Positions 1-24,100 of a stretch of DNA of 64,000 bases are shown here, piece by piece. Under the pieces are notes generated by a model. The model saw nothing but the letters and a program-made list of their open reading frames with translations. It did no database searches and was not told the origin of the DNA. How positions within the stretch are numbered: position 1 is the first letter of the stretch; each line of letters opens with the position of its first letter. This DNA is from Taeniopygia guttata (Eukaryota > Chordata > Aves > Passeriformes > Estrildidae): positions 86,036,501-86,100,500 of the forward strand of contig NC_133024.1 of NCBI RefSeq assembly GCF_048771995.1. Reading direction: 5' to 3'. Both the position numbers and the translations under genes were made by a program.

Positions 1-3000
1 GGAGACTGTTCATGTGTCTTATCTTAAATAAAAGGTAACAGTAATTCCTTCTGTTTTCAACTATATGCATAAGAGATTTCTTCTGTGACTGGTTTAATAT
101 CCATGGCCCACTCTACTGCTTTTAGTAGAGTTACTTACTAATATCACCACCTATAGAAGGTACAATAAGATGGTTTTCTTGCTCATTTATTTTTCTAGTT
201 AGAATAGTCTCTGGTAAGGGCAGAAATAGAGCTTAACTTCCATTTTAACAACAAAACATGTATATGCCTGTCTTAGGTACTTTATTTGATAAATAGTTTT
301 GAATTTTCAGGTAACCTCTGAAAATTGTGTATCATAATTTCAGTCTAAGGTGCATTCTGGGAATTACTAATAATTCAAAAAGCACCTCGGACTTCAAAAT
401 CACTTACATATTCTCAGAAATTTTACTCCTGATCTTACTTGCATCATCTTCTTGAAAGAAAACCACAGGATTGAGAAAACATCTGAACAAAATGATAATG
501 AAAGCAGCCACTTTTTTTAAGCTCGATAGCAAAACCCCTGTCTAATTCTATGCAATTGCAATGAGGTCTGAGTCATGACTTGTCAGATGATCCTCTTATT
601 TGATGTGGCTACAAACCAAAAGACATACATTGGGAAGGCAAGCAAACGGAAGACCTCACAAAAGCATAGGCCTTCCTTGTTTCCCTGGTCCTTTGCTTTT
701 CTCTCTTTCTTTATGTATTACCTTATGTTCAACCATCCCACAGAGCAGAAGCTGTATTTCCTATAATCTTGACAGCGTCATGCACATTTATGGTGCTGTG
801 CAGATGATTGATGGGCAAAGAATATGAATGATACTGTGAAAAGATAGAGGGGTAATATGTAATGATATAAACTTGACCTGTATTCATTGTTGATAAACAC
901 TCTCTGAAAAAAACATGCCACAGGACTGGAAAATGAAGGTATTTACATATAACACTAGGAAAACATATTGCCAGTAGAGCCTGGCAATATGTTGTTGCTG
1001 TTAGTTTTATGTCCAAGTAGCCACACACACAGGCTGGCCAGAACAGTATATGGCTGCTTCACATCTTGCATTTTGACTTCTCAGAAACCTCTCCTGGAAA
1101 CAAAACTCTTCATATGATTTAACTACTGAGTTATTAATCAAAAGGCAGCTGCTATCTTATGATGATGTGTATGTTTGCTGATGGCATTTTTCTTTTTGTG
1201 TTTCTTAGTTCACCAAGTGAGTGTGAGAACTGTCCAGAGGGTACCCTTGGGCAGTTCAGTCCAGAGCTAACTCATTGCGTTCTCTGGCAGCACTCACTGG
1301 ATGTGGATCATTGATATCTTCGTTGTGATCAGAACAGATAAGCAAAGCTGTGTCTGGATACTGAAATTTTGTGATTTTTCCCTTTTATTTTCTCATACCA
1401 AGTATTATGGCATGAGAAAATAAAATTGTTAGTAGTATTATTATTTTTTTAAAAACACTGAAAATTATGTATTTCTAATGTGGATGATTGCCAAAAAGAT
1501 TGTAGGAAAGGGGGAAAGAGAGTCAGGAAATAGAGAATGTGACTTATTTTAGTAGATACATATTGCGTTGCATTTGTCTTGTCTTTAAATCACATTAAAT
1601 ATACACACTGTTAAAAGGCTATTGAAATGTTCAAATGTCAGTGTTTCAAATGAAAATCAATAGCATGCTATTAGGCTCATCATATTGCCGTTATGCATCA
1701 TTAAAACACATTTAAAAGCTTTCAGCATAAACCAGGAGATGGGATGAATAACAAGACACTTTGAGACTGTGCAACATACTTAAAAGGAAATAAAAGGCAA
1801 AAGAGAAACTTCGTAGGCACTGGGATAGAAAGCCCTTGAAAGAGCTCACTGGGTGTTAGAAACATACGTGAACATGAGAAAATGAATGACATGGAATTCA
1901 GGATACAGGCAAATGTGTGAAGCTGTGCCACTGAAAGTATATTACCATATGAAAGTATGCATATGAGACTAAGAGAGATTCCTTACTAAATTTTAAAATT
2001 TTCTTTCTAAAGGGAAAGACTGGGAAGAAGTGACTCTCCCATTGGCTGGGAATTTAAGCGGGCAAGAGGGACAACAGATTTCTAGTCCCTTCACACGTGT
2101 ATTTTTATGCTTTTACACCTGATTGCTATAGTGTACATTTGCCCTTTTTCTGGAGAAGGACTACAACACAGACCACCCACAATCCTGAATGTCACACTCC
2201 ATTAAATCCATCAGATCCTGCTTTTTCTCCCTTCCTCTTGTGGTGAATCTTTAATGCCTGTAAACAAAGAAAAATAACTTCAGCCAAAGGAGAGAAACAC
2301 TCCCCTCTACTCCTAATAGCCATAGTCTGGGCTGGAGTTTAAACCCCTGAAGGGAGATGAAGAAAACCTGAATCTCCCACTTCCTGGACAAGAGCTTTCT
2401 AATCAGTTCAGAATTATTGAATATTCTTTCAGAAGGTGGATTTCAAATTTGTACCTTAAACATAAATCACTTCCTCCTGCAATTTTATCTGCAAAAATAA
2501 ATATTCTACTGAAATTGATTTTGGATGAAAACAGAACCATAAGGCATAAATCAAGTCATGGAGTCAGGGAACGGAAATAGTTCCATTTGTATCAGATATG
2601 CAATTGCATAGCTCAAATTAAAAATGCTGAGTACTCAAATTAAAGTTCACAGTGAAGACTTCCCAAGCAATGCACAGACTGAATGTTTCTACACAGAACA
2701 TATGCTTAGATATTTTTAAATTACAAATGGATTTTTAAAAAATCCTATCTGAAAAATGAGCAATAAAAAAAGGACAAATGAGAATATTATTTTGCTTCAA
2801 ACAGTTTTTTGAGGAAAAAGAGTTTCTCAGTGATCAGGAAAGGGCTTCCTTGTCAGAAGAAGAGTCTATCCAAAGACACATATGTAAATAGCAATACTGT
2901 ATGCTGCTTTTATGTGCCAATATGTCCCTGTTGGAGTTTCACCATAAATCTAATTGGGCCAAAGCTCTTTCTCTTCTGGGAGCATCTAACACTCAAATAA

Positions 3001-6000
3001 TCAAGAGAGTGGACTAACATTAATTTACAGGTGTGATCACGTGTGGTTTAAAATGCAGAGACTTCACTAAAGCTTGCAGCAGTGACCATGTTTATTTCTA
3101 AGCCACTCAGTATTCAGCACTTATGAAGCCATTCATGCAATTATATTTTTGGTGTTTCTTAAGTGCTTTTCAAGCTGTATCCCAGATACCTTGGCAGCTT
3201 AAGAGAGCTAACAAGTGAAGATGTGTTCTCATACAGTTACTCAGGAAGACTTTCAGGTATTGTTAGCATGCCAATATTGTTGATTACTCCAGGAATAACA
3301 AAATCTCTTTCTGTATTGGTGGTCCTGTCTCATATTTTGAAATGAAAATATGAACTAGGAAGAAAACATTTAACTGTTGCAAGAAAACATTTAACTGTTG
3401 CTAGAAAGATACACATAGAGATGTACACAAAATGCATATTCTCCTTCCTTTCTCTGATATGCTGCTATTTAAAATACCCTGTAGACAGGATGGGTCACTT
3501 TAACTACTATGGAAAGGAATTTGTGTACAAGAGAGAATTCTCATCAGAATAAACAGAACAATCTGGAAGCACTTTAATTCACCCTTTGACTTTAAGGTGT
3601 GATTTAATTCTTTCCTACTGTGTCCTTCCTAAATGAACTGTGGGGATAAAAGATAGGCTGTTGGGAGTTGTTTCCTGAGTATTTAGCCTCTTTCCTAGAA
3701 GAAACTAAAATACTGGCTGGATAGTTTTTTAATGCTTTTATTGCTCCTTCCAAATGTTGTCTTTTTCTATCTATCCTTCATTAGGATTTTTTTATAGTAC
3801 CTGCAATGTAGCCTGTGTTTCTTATGTGTCATCTAAAATACAATAGTAAATAATATCATAAATTTTAAGAAGGAAAGAAGGAAAGAGGACTCCTACAGTT
3901 AAATTGCATAGCCTTGCGCTTAGCTCCGGAAATCAAATCTGATTGTTCTCCTTTGGTTGTGAATCTAATTTTCCAGTAACAATTACAATTCATCAAAAGC
4001 TGATGTTCTTTTAAATACTACATCAATTGCATTCTAACAGCCAAATTATTTTGTAAAGCTTTATTTGTATTTGCAAAGAGTAACCTGCCAAACTAGTTTG
4101 CCTGTGTCACTTTTAGTCTGGGATCTCTGTATCTGGGCTAATATTTATTAGCATGTTTGAGCCAACAGAACGGGGTTACACGAGGAGGCTGAGAATCAGA
4201 AATTTAAGTACAGCCCCAATCTCTTTATTCCTCTTTAGGACCTCAAAGCATGATTTTTACTGAGGCTCTTCTTTAAAGTCAAACATGAAAAATGGCAAGT
4301 GTATTTTATGCTTGTATTGACCATTTAATAGCTATTCCATAGGCCATCGAAAAGAAATGGAATATGCTCAGCCTGCACCCTGAGGTGTTGTTCTGCAAAG
4401 GGAGAAAACTGAAGTCTTCCTTTTATACCATGAGACTGTGCTGCACTGAGACATCTCCTGCAGAATTGACCCCCCTGGCCCACCAAGGGAGCTGGGGTCC
4501 CAACCTTCCTCCCTAGGTGTAATGCAATCCATTTCAGATCTGGCCAAGAATTCCATTTTTCTGAGTCTGCAGTAGTACCACATACTCTCGCTTCTTCGTT
4601 ACACAAGTTTTGAGCCCAAGAATGTCCAATACACCCATGCATACACAAAATACAGTGTCCTGTGTAGTCACAGAAACACTATTTTGCTTACTACACTTCC
4701 TGTCCCAAGAGCATTTTACCCTCATGTTTTTTTGGTTTTTGATTAAGCTTTTTCCTACCCTGAAATGGTAATCTGTTTTAAAATCTTTGTGACTTCAAAA
4801 TTCCCTTTGTCAACTGATGCTCGTGCCTATCCCGCTTCCTATTAAGTATTCCATCTTCTAAATTGTAAGCTTTCCTGTTCTGACAAAACCTTTTAATTTG
4901 CATTGAATGCTTCCATATGGCTGCATTAGTGAGCACATTTGAGTAATACAATTTTTTTGCTATCTCAGTCATCAAGGAAACTTTTTATTTCTCTCAAGTC
5001 CATTTCTGCAGTTCTGCATCCATTATTCCAGTAAGCACAACATCAAAGAGCAAAGTATGATTCTGAAATCTACAGGAAAAGAAGAAGCAGCTTTCTCTTT
5101 CTAAACATGTTTTTCCTTTTAGCTCTGCTGTCTCGAGCAGAGTTTGTTATTAGGAGCAGGCTGTACAAAAAAGACCACCTGGACAAAGCATCAAAGGTTT
5201 GTTTGGGTGCTAATCCACCCAGCAAGCCATCCCTCAATATAAGGCACAATTTTAGATGTGATCATTTCCATCCATAAACTTCAGGCCAAAAATGAACAAA
5301 TGCAACTTTTGTCAGCACACTAGAAACAGAAAACCTGCTGGTTGGTCTGAGGCCTCTGCTTTCCCAAGTTTTCCATCTAGCTCTACCACACACATACATA
5401 GTTTACTTCCTCAGCTATTTGCAATGCTTTCATCTTCTTCCTAAATCTTACAATTAAAGTAATTGTTGCAGTTGTTAGTAAACTCTAAATTGGCTTAAAC
5501 TTCCAAATAATGCTTTGTTTTCTTGAATACCCTGGCCAGGTCAGGTAGCTCACTGGCATCCTCTTCCATCTGCTTTACTCTTCTAGCAGCGTATGTCGGA
5601 AGCAGACTTCTTGCTGTGATCCAGTCCGCTGGTAACTGCTCTCTCAGCAAGGCTTTCAGATCTTGCCTTGCCTGGCTGTAGACTTTGTTTTCCTCACAGA
5701 CCCATCCTTTTTAAACAACTCTATATGTATATGAATTCTTTACACCTCTAGGATCTGGGTTTCTTTCCCATCAGAAATGTGAAATATTGAACACCTCCAT
5801 TACTTGGTCTATACGCAGAACACAAGCCTTCGCTTTATATTACTTTAGAAACTGAATCCCATCTTTTACACATGTATTGCTGGAAAACCAAGATCCTTAG
5901 GGCTGGGTGACTTGGGAGGAGAACTACTACTAGAAGAATCAGTGCCTGTTCTTAGAACTTCCTAAGGCACTCCTCTCAGCACATTCCACAGAAAGCCCTT

Positions 6001-6238
6001 CCTCCAGGCCATGACCTCAGCACTTCTTCTGGTTAAGCCAGTGACTTGCTATCCCATGAGATGTACTTCCACAGGATAAGCCAATGAAACATCATCACAG
6101 GGATGTGCCTCAATCCCTGACTCCCAGGCACGCATTACTGCAGCCCACCACCCTCCAGCTCTGCTGAGAGCCCCACCAGCAAAGTGGATATTCTCAACTG
6201 CACTGGACCATGGAAGATATGGATGAACATAAGCCCTG
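1..6238. other. Intergenic region upstream of CNOT11, no gene seen
   Basis: This AT-rich stretch has only short open frames (107 codons at most) with no recognisable domain, no convincing splice-flanked exon and no CpG island. A 21-bp unit is directly duplicated at about 3360-3401. In mammals I recall TBC1D8 as the next gene on this side, but none of its exons can be seen here. Distal regulatory elements could be present but cannot be recognised by eye. Confidence 0.6.
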
Positions 6239-6660
6239 CAGAATCAATTAGATGGAAAGGATTTCTGAGATCATTGAATCAACCTGTGACTGCACACCAC
6301 CTTGTCAACTACACTGGGGTACTAAGGGCCATATCCAGTCTTTCCTTAAATACTTCCAAGGATAGTGACTCAGCCACCTCCCTGCGCAGCCCATTCCAAT
6401 GTCTAATCACCCTTATTGTGAAGAAATCCCTAATGTCCAACCTAAACCTCCCCTGGTGCCTCTTGAGGCTCTGTCCTCTCGTCCTGTCGAAGGTTACCTG
6501 AGAGAAGACCCTGGCCCCCACCGGGATACAACCCCCTTTGAGGAGCTTGTAGAGAGTGTTAAGATCCCCGCTGAGCCTCCTTTTCTCCCCGTTCAACAAC
6601 CCCAGCAGCCTAAGCTGCTCCTCATGCCACTTGTGCTCCAGACCCTTCAATGGCCCAATC
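6239..6660 (-). mobile_element. CR1 LINE, 3' end fragment
   Basis: Read on the minus strand this is the typical 3' end of an avian CR1 non-LTR retrotransposon. It carries the end of ORF2, with decayed phrases such as DRTRG, RHWNGL and FKERLDMAL, followed by the short 3' UTR ending near an AATTGATTCTG-like tail at about 6239. The copy is 5'-truncated, as most CR1 copies are. Its truncated end lies directly against the CNOT11 CpG island. Long open frames here on either strand are by-products of the element running into GC-rich DNA. Confidence 0.85.
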
Positions 6661-6792
6661 CGCGCTGTAAGTGCTGCGGCCACGAGGTGTTCCTCGGCCA
6701 CGAGAGCACCCCCGGCCCCACAGCCGGGCAGGGCGCGGGAGGCGGCGCGGGAGCCCCGCCGCGGCCGGGAGCAGCCCCGGCCCGGGAGGCGC

Positions 6793-6915
6793 GGGCTCCC
6801 GGCGTAGGCTCCCGGCAAAGGCTCTCAGCGTGGGGATCCCGGCACAGGCTCCCGGCAAAGGCTCCCAGCACAGGCTCCCGGCACAGGCTCCCAGCGCGGG
6901 GATCCCAGCGCGGCC
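6793..6915. repeat. GC-rich 12-bp-type minisatellite in the CNOT11 promoter
   Basis: Imperfect copies of a unit close to AGGCTCCCGGCA recur across about 120 bp, some interrupted by a GGGGATCCC-type insert that itself appears twice. The array lies entirely upstream of the CCAAT boxes. Copy-number variation between individuals is plausible but not shown by one sequence. Confidence 0.8.
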
Positions 6916-7186
6916 CCGCCGCCATCGCGCGGCCCCGCCCGGCACGGGGACAGCGCAGGCAGCGTCGCGCGCCGCCGGGCGCCCCCTGCCGGCCCCCGCG
7001 GGAGCGCGCGCAGCCGCCGCCCGGGCCAATGGCCGCCCCTGCCGGACCGTCCGGACCAATCCCGGCCCTCCCGGCCGCGCGCGCGCCGCCCCGCAGCCCG
7101 GAACGCCGCCGGCGCCTTTCGCGGCAGCGCCGTAAAGCGCGGCCGGCGGGGAGCGCCGGGCCCGGAGCGGCGGCGGTCGCGGTCGG

Positions 7187-18885
<11,699 letters not shown>

Positions 18886-19017
18886 AGTGACTGTCAGTGG
18901 CAAAAATCCTTCTTGCTAGTGTTCTATACTAATTAATTGTACATTTTAAACTTAAATCCCTGAATTAATTATGTATTATGTTAATTACATTATAAATAGC
19001 ATTTTATGCATTTGAAC

Positions 19018-19023
19018 AATAAA
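19018..19023 (+). terminator. CNOT11: CNOT11 poly(A) signal
   Basis: A canonical AATAAA lies 132 bp after the stop codon and is followed by a T-rich segment with GT-rich sequence (about 19055-19100), which fits a downstream element. The 3' UTR would then be about 150 nt, and longer isoforms are possible. Confidence 0.75.
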
Positions 19024-20464
19024 TGACTTTTTCTGATACACGTTTGAGTTTGTGAAATATGTTAGGCCTTACACTATTTTTCACTATGCTTAAATTTGTA
19101 TGTCATATACATATCCTGAAATTCAGGCTCTAGTTCCAGAGAGAATTTAAATGATACTTAGCATTCACAGCAACTTTAAGCATTAATCTGGCACTTACTG
19201 TCCTTGGGTCCAAAATTGTTTGTATAGACCTAAAGTCAGCTTGTATCAAGGTGAGTAAGTTCCTTGTTTTACCTTTTGTTCACTGTATAAGACCTTCTAG
19301 GAGCTGGATAGAACTCCTAACAGTATGTTCTGGTGAGTAAGGGAAAGTCTGTCTTGATATCTAGAAATAGCTAAAGGCTTATCTTCACAAGGCAGAAATG
19401 AAGTTGGGTGCTGTAGGCTCACAGCAATATTCTCTCCTATCAAGACCATTGAGTATTTTCAGAATCATGCCAGCTGCAGTTGAAATACTATACTTTACAT
19501 GCTTGTAAAAATCTTTTACTTATGAAAGAGGGTCACATTTCTTCCATAAAAGTCAAAAGAATTCCAGTCTCTTCTCACTTCTGAATTTGCACAGGCAGTT
19601 GCTATGTCTCTTCCACAGTTAAACAACCTCTTCCTCTTAGATCACAGAGGCAGAGTAGCTTTCATATTAGATGCCAGGTATTAGGGAAACTGGGGCTGGA
19701 GTCTGCTAAACTATAATTTTAAGCAGATAGTAGAGTAGCTGCTATTATATTTAAGCCCCAAGACTGAAAAGGAAAGTAACTTGGAAAGTTAACAAGTTCT
19801 ATTTTAATGCTGCTTGCTAAATGAAAGTTGTTTTAAATCTGCATCTGCTTCTCAAATTTTTAGGAACTACAAGATCAATAATGCAAAGTAAAGACGGTCT
19901 TTTGGCTCTTTCTTTCCAAGTAATTTAAGATGTGAAAGTGCTTGGATTGATAGGATTTTCAGTCTCTTGTCTCATTTAGTATAATTTTTCAGTTAAAAGT
20001 CCTGTGAGAAATGGGCTTAGACTTGTGCAGCTTTCCAGTTAAAATCTATCAGGTCAACTAAAGTAACACTTGTTAAATAAGATCTGTTACAATTCTATAC
20101 ATTGCTTCCAACTACACTACATTTGCTATCAGGCATTTTTAGTGGCAACACTTAGGGCACAAGGTGGTTTAAAATCATACCTTAATGTTCTCTATCTACT
20201 TAAACTGAAGCCAAATTTGACTATATTCTGTGTAGCAGTACCCCTCTTTAAAAACATATGTATCTTTTAGACTAGTGTTATAGACTAATATAATGGTGCT
20301 ACTATGATATTACAGCCAAAGTCTAACTGTTCTGCATCTTCACTGTATTTGCTTGAGTTGCCCTGGTACACGTAATTTTTATAATTCTGTGACAAATCCA
20401 AGGATTAGGGACTTATCAAGAAATTTTATGATTTCATCATAGATATGTCTGAGACATAATAATT
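19024..20464. other. Gap between convergent CNOT11 and RNF149, first part
   Basis: This is AT-rich sequence downstream of CNOT11 without recognisable exons or repeats. Alternative longer CNOT11 3' UTRs could extend into it. Confidence 0.5.
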
Positions 20465-20980
20465 TCAGAGCCCTGTGGTACTGGGGAAGTGCAGGGCCTT
20501 TGTGAGAAGAAGGTTTCTCTGTTCCAGCCCCAGCCAGGACAAGCTGGCACAGCAGAGCCCCTCAGCCAGACCGGTGGCAGCTCAGTGACAGCCCTGGAGG
20601 GGGTCTACACCTGATGGAGAGGATCCACACTGAAGCAGTCCTTAAAGAATGGCAGCTCCTTGGAAGGAGCTCAGAATGGAGCAGGGCAAAAGGGTGAGGA
20701 GAGAACAGCAGCGACCACCTGTTACAGGCTCACCCCTGCACTCCTGCCACCATGGATGGGAGAAGCGTCAGCTTACCAAAGGGTAGTTTTAGTCCTCTGC
20801 TACCCTTATTAATTTATTAATAAATTAATTTATTGTCATTCCAAAGTACTCTTCATGTAGTCACATCTCTTGTGCCTGTGATGGTAATTGGTAACTGTTT
20901 CTTATCTTGACCCACAAGTTCTTCCATCAGTTTTTCCCCTCCTCACAAAGCAGCCAGCCAAGGTTAACCCAACCCTCCCA
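20465..20980 (+). mobile_element. Old LTR-type (endogenous retrovirus-derived) fragment
   Basis: The GC-rich block CAGCCCCAGCCAGGACAAGC to AGCCCTGGAGGGGG, the AATAAATTAATTTA stretch and the ending near GTAATTGGTAACTG and CAGCCAAGGTTAACCCAA resemble, from memory, the 3' part of a widespread avian ERVL-like LTR family. It is a strongly diverged, broken fossil with no coding capacity, and no full 5' part of the element was recognised. It lies in the gap between two convergent genes and looks old. Confidence 0.55.
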
Positions 20981-21163
20981 GGTATTGGTGACACAGGGAA
21001 AGCCCCACATGCTGAAAGGAGCTCCCCCATAGCTACTCAGCATCAAGTTAAGCTTGTGTTCTGCTGTGCCAGTGCTGAGTGTCTCAGATGCACTTCCTAA
21101 GTGTACCAAAGAAAACAAAACCCTCCACTTTCTCAGACATTTCTTTTTAAAAGGTCTGTATAA

Positions 21164-21169
21164 TTTATT
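21164..21169 (-). terminator. RNF149: Candidate distal poly(A) signal of RNF149
   Basis: A minus-strand AATAAA (plus-strand TTTATT) is followed on the minus strand by a T-poor, then A/G-rich segment. If used, the 3' UTR would be about 4.7 kb and would include the snoRNA. Another minus-strand AATAAA lies near 22144. The choice cannot be made without transcript data. Confidence 0.4.
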
Positions 21170-24100
21170 ATGGAATTTGAGCTTTTAGCCATTAAGTTAC
21201 AACAACAATGCATAACTTGACATTCTTACAACTGTACATACACAATGGAAAAGACAAGTGCTTAATCCAAACAATGCAACCGAATTAGTTCAAGGTTACA
21301 ATACAAGATTGTTGTGAATAGTTTTTGACAGACTAGCAAATTCAAATAGTTCTCTGCAGGTATATGTTTATAGTAGAAGTGGCTCCTAAGTTTTGGAGTT
21401 AAGCTTCAGACTAACAAAATGATGGAAACTTACTCTGCTCTTCTGAATTAAGGATACGCTCATTTAAAAATGCAGTAACATTACCATGTTTCAGATGATG
21501 AAAAGGAGCTTCAGGTCCAATGGAAGTATAATGGACAGTCTCAGGCAATGCACTCTTCACACAGATACATGCAATTATAAAGGCATTCTATTTTAAAAAC
21601 TTTCTTAAATCAAGTTTTGCAATACAGTAGGATATCTGAGGAGAGATCAGGATCCATACTGAACAAAACCAAAAGCCTTCAGCTTGATTTGTGCACTTTT
21701 AAATCAATTCCAATTCTCAAATCTTCACATAACACCTGTGAGGGAAAAGAACACATCCAGTAAAGATCAGTCTCAAGGACATGTTACAATTTTTTACAGG
21801 CATTCAGTTAAAAAAAAATTAAGCTGACATATTCCATTTCAGGAACTGTAATTCACAATGGCCCTATTATAAAATTGCATCCTTTCAACTTACCCAAGGG
21901 GACAGTCTTGTTGAACTCTGCCCAACTACAACTGGCTGGTTGTAGAGGAACCTTGCAGGATGGGCAAAAAACCTGAATGACCATTCCCAAATCAAAATTT
22001 AAAAACTAAAATCAGGTAATTAAAAAACAGCTTTGCCCACTTGACAAAGGTGTTGCAATGGTGTTTCTCTGTGCCAGTTACAACATAAACAGGACCACAA
22101 TTCCCCACAGGCCAGCTTTGGCAGGAATATACTGGTATGCACTTTATTAAGTCAGCATGGATTTAAGGCATTCCCACTGTAGGTAAGTTATCCTACAACT
22201 CTTCCAGTAGATCTTCAAAATCTAGCCCTAATTACTGGCAACAGGCTGCTGGACTACAATCACATGCAATGTGGGGGGTACAGGGCAGAAGAAAGGAATT
22301 ACTGCTATCCTATCAGACTTCTCTAGTACATGCCAAGAATGTCCTCCAAGCATTGCTTAGAGCCAAAGAAGAATCCAGTCTAGCAGTCATTAGTAAAAGA
22401 AAATCCAGACTTTCCAGTTAAATTGGTACTGCAAGTAATTAAACCATGAATATGCTTTTAGATCTGTCTATGGTTCATTTTTCCTTGCTATCAAGTCTGA
22501 AAGACAGTTGAGACATTTACTACCAAGATTTTTCCAGTTTGTCATATGTAGACTACTACTAATAAATTAAATTTCTGAACAAAGAGGGGCCTCGGTTTTT
22601 CCTTTAAGATAACAATTCCTTTTGACATGTTCATAGCTCCTTAAAAAAAAATTAAAATCACTTAACTTCACGAAATTTTTCCCTAACAGAAACAGCAGCA
22701 GTAACAAAGCCATGCCAATTAACACAACACTAAGAAAACTTATCCCACAAAAACCAGCATCCCCAAGTCCTGCTAGGGATTTTTCTCAAGTGATCTATTC
22801 AGCATCACCATTGAGGGGCTTTAGACTTCATGTGGGCTCTGCAATTTGGCTTTTTGCAAAATGATACCACAGGAATGTCTCCAATAAGCAGCACTCTGCC
22901 TGATTACAGCAAAATCTAACAAAGGGACAGAGCTGTCCAAGACAAGTTCCTGCATGTTTTATGTAAACTGTGCAGCTAGGAAGAGAAAAGTGATGAGGGC
23001 AGGGGGAGGCAGCAGGAGCCCACAGCTGCAGCTCCCACACTAGGCAGGACATGGCTAAAGCAGCAGAGGCAGATTATAGCTTCCCCAAATGGAAAAGAAG
23101 GGAGTCAGGAAGCACACACCCTACAAAAAGGGTGAAAAAAAAAAAAAAAAATCACTCATTAGTTCTGACCTTCATACAAGTTTTTGGAAGGTAGTGTTCA
23201 AAAACAGCAATACCAGTTTGATCCAATTTAGTGGGGATCCAGATCAGCAAAGTCTGTGCACCTGTATTTACCTACAGCAGCCTACACCCATTTACTCAAT
23301 GTAATACATGAGCTTATTCCTTCCTTCTGGAGTCCTATCCTTCTTGTTTCTAAGCTTCTCTTGCTAATGTTTTAAGCTCCCTAGATTGTATTTTTCCTGC
23401 CCCGTACTTTTCATCCTACCTCTCCTTTTACTAATGCATGTCAGCTTTCTGACTGAGGTCAGACTAGTGATTCGCTTCGGATGATTTTTGTCATTGTGCT
23501 TCCAAGGAGAGCAAACTGTTTGCTGGAAGCACTGCAATTCGGCCTTTTGTCATCACTCCTCAGCAGCACAGCTGGCCTCACAAGACTTAACTATATCAAA
23601 GATCAACTATGTGCAAACCTATTTGACTGAAACAACTGTAACTATTTTTGTGAATGACTGAAAAGAAACAGGTGCAGTACCAGCATGTGAAACAGACCTC
23701 AGGAGTCTTCACACTTGGATATTTTTTTAAGTCAGCACACACCAGATTTTATAAGCACACTTTTCAGTTTGCAGGTTCCTTAGCTTTTCTTCCATCTTTC
23801 TGCCAGATCTCACATTTAATTCTTAAGAAAAGCTTTTGTTTTATAGATATTACATAAAAGCTCAAGTACTTACCACAATTCTCCTCTCCAGAATGAATAC
23901 TGTGCTGTAGGTATCAGCAAGACACAATCCACAGACTGACAACACTTCTCTTGATAACTTCTCTTTTGGTTCCTCCTTGAGCTAGAATTTAAACCCTCTC
24001 AACATTTACAACATCAATGTTCAGTTTTGTGTTAAAGAAGAGGGAGAAGACTTAGTTTTTAATATTGAAGAGATAGTTAAAAAGGCAGTTCTGGAAATGT

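Noticed and set aside
3360-3401. 21-bp direct duplication AAGAAAACATTTAACTGTTG
   Set aside because: It is a single local slippage-type duplication in intergenic DNA, with no further structure around it.
20400-20470. Possible second C/D snoRNA (minus-strand ATGATGA near 20434)
   Set aside because: No D box lies at a suitable distance and there is no terminal stem.
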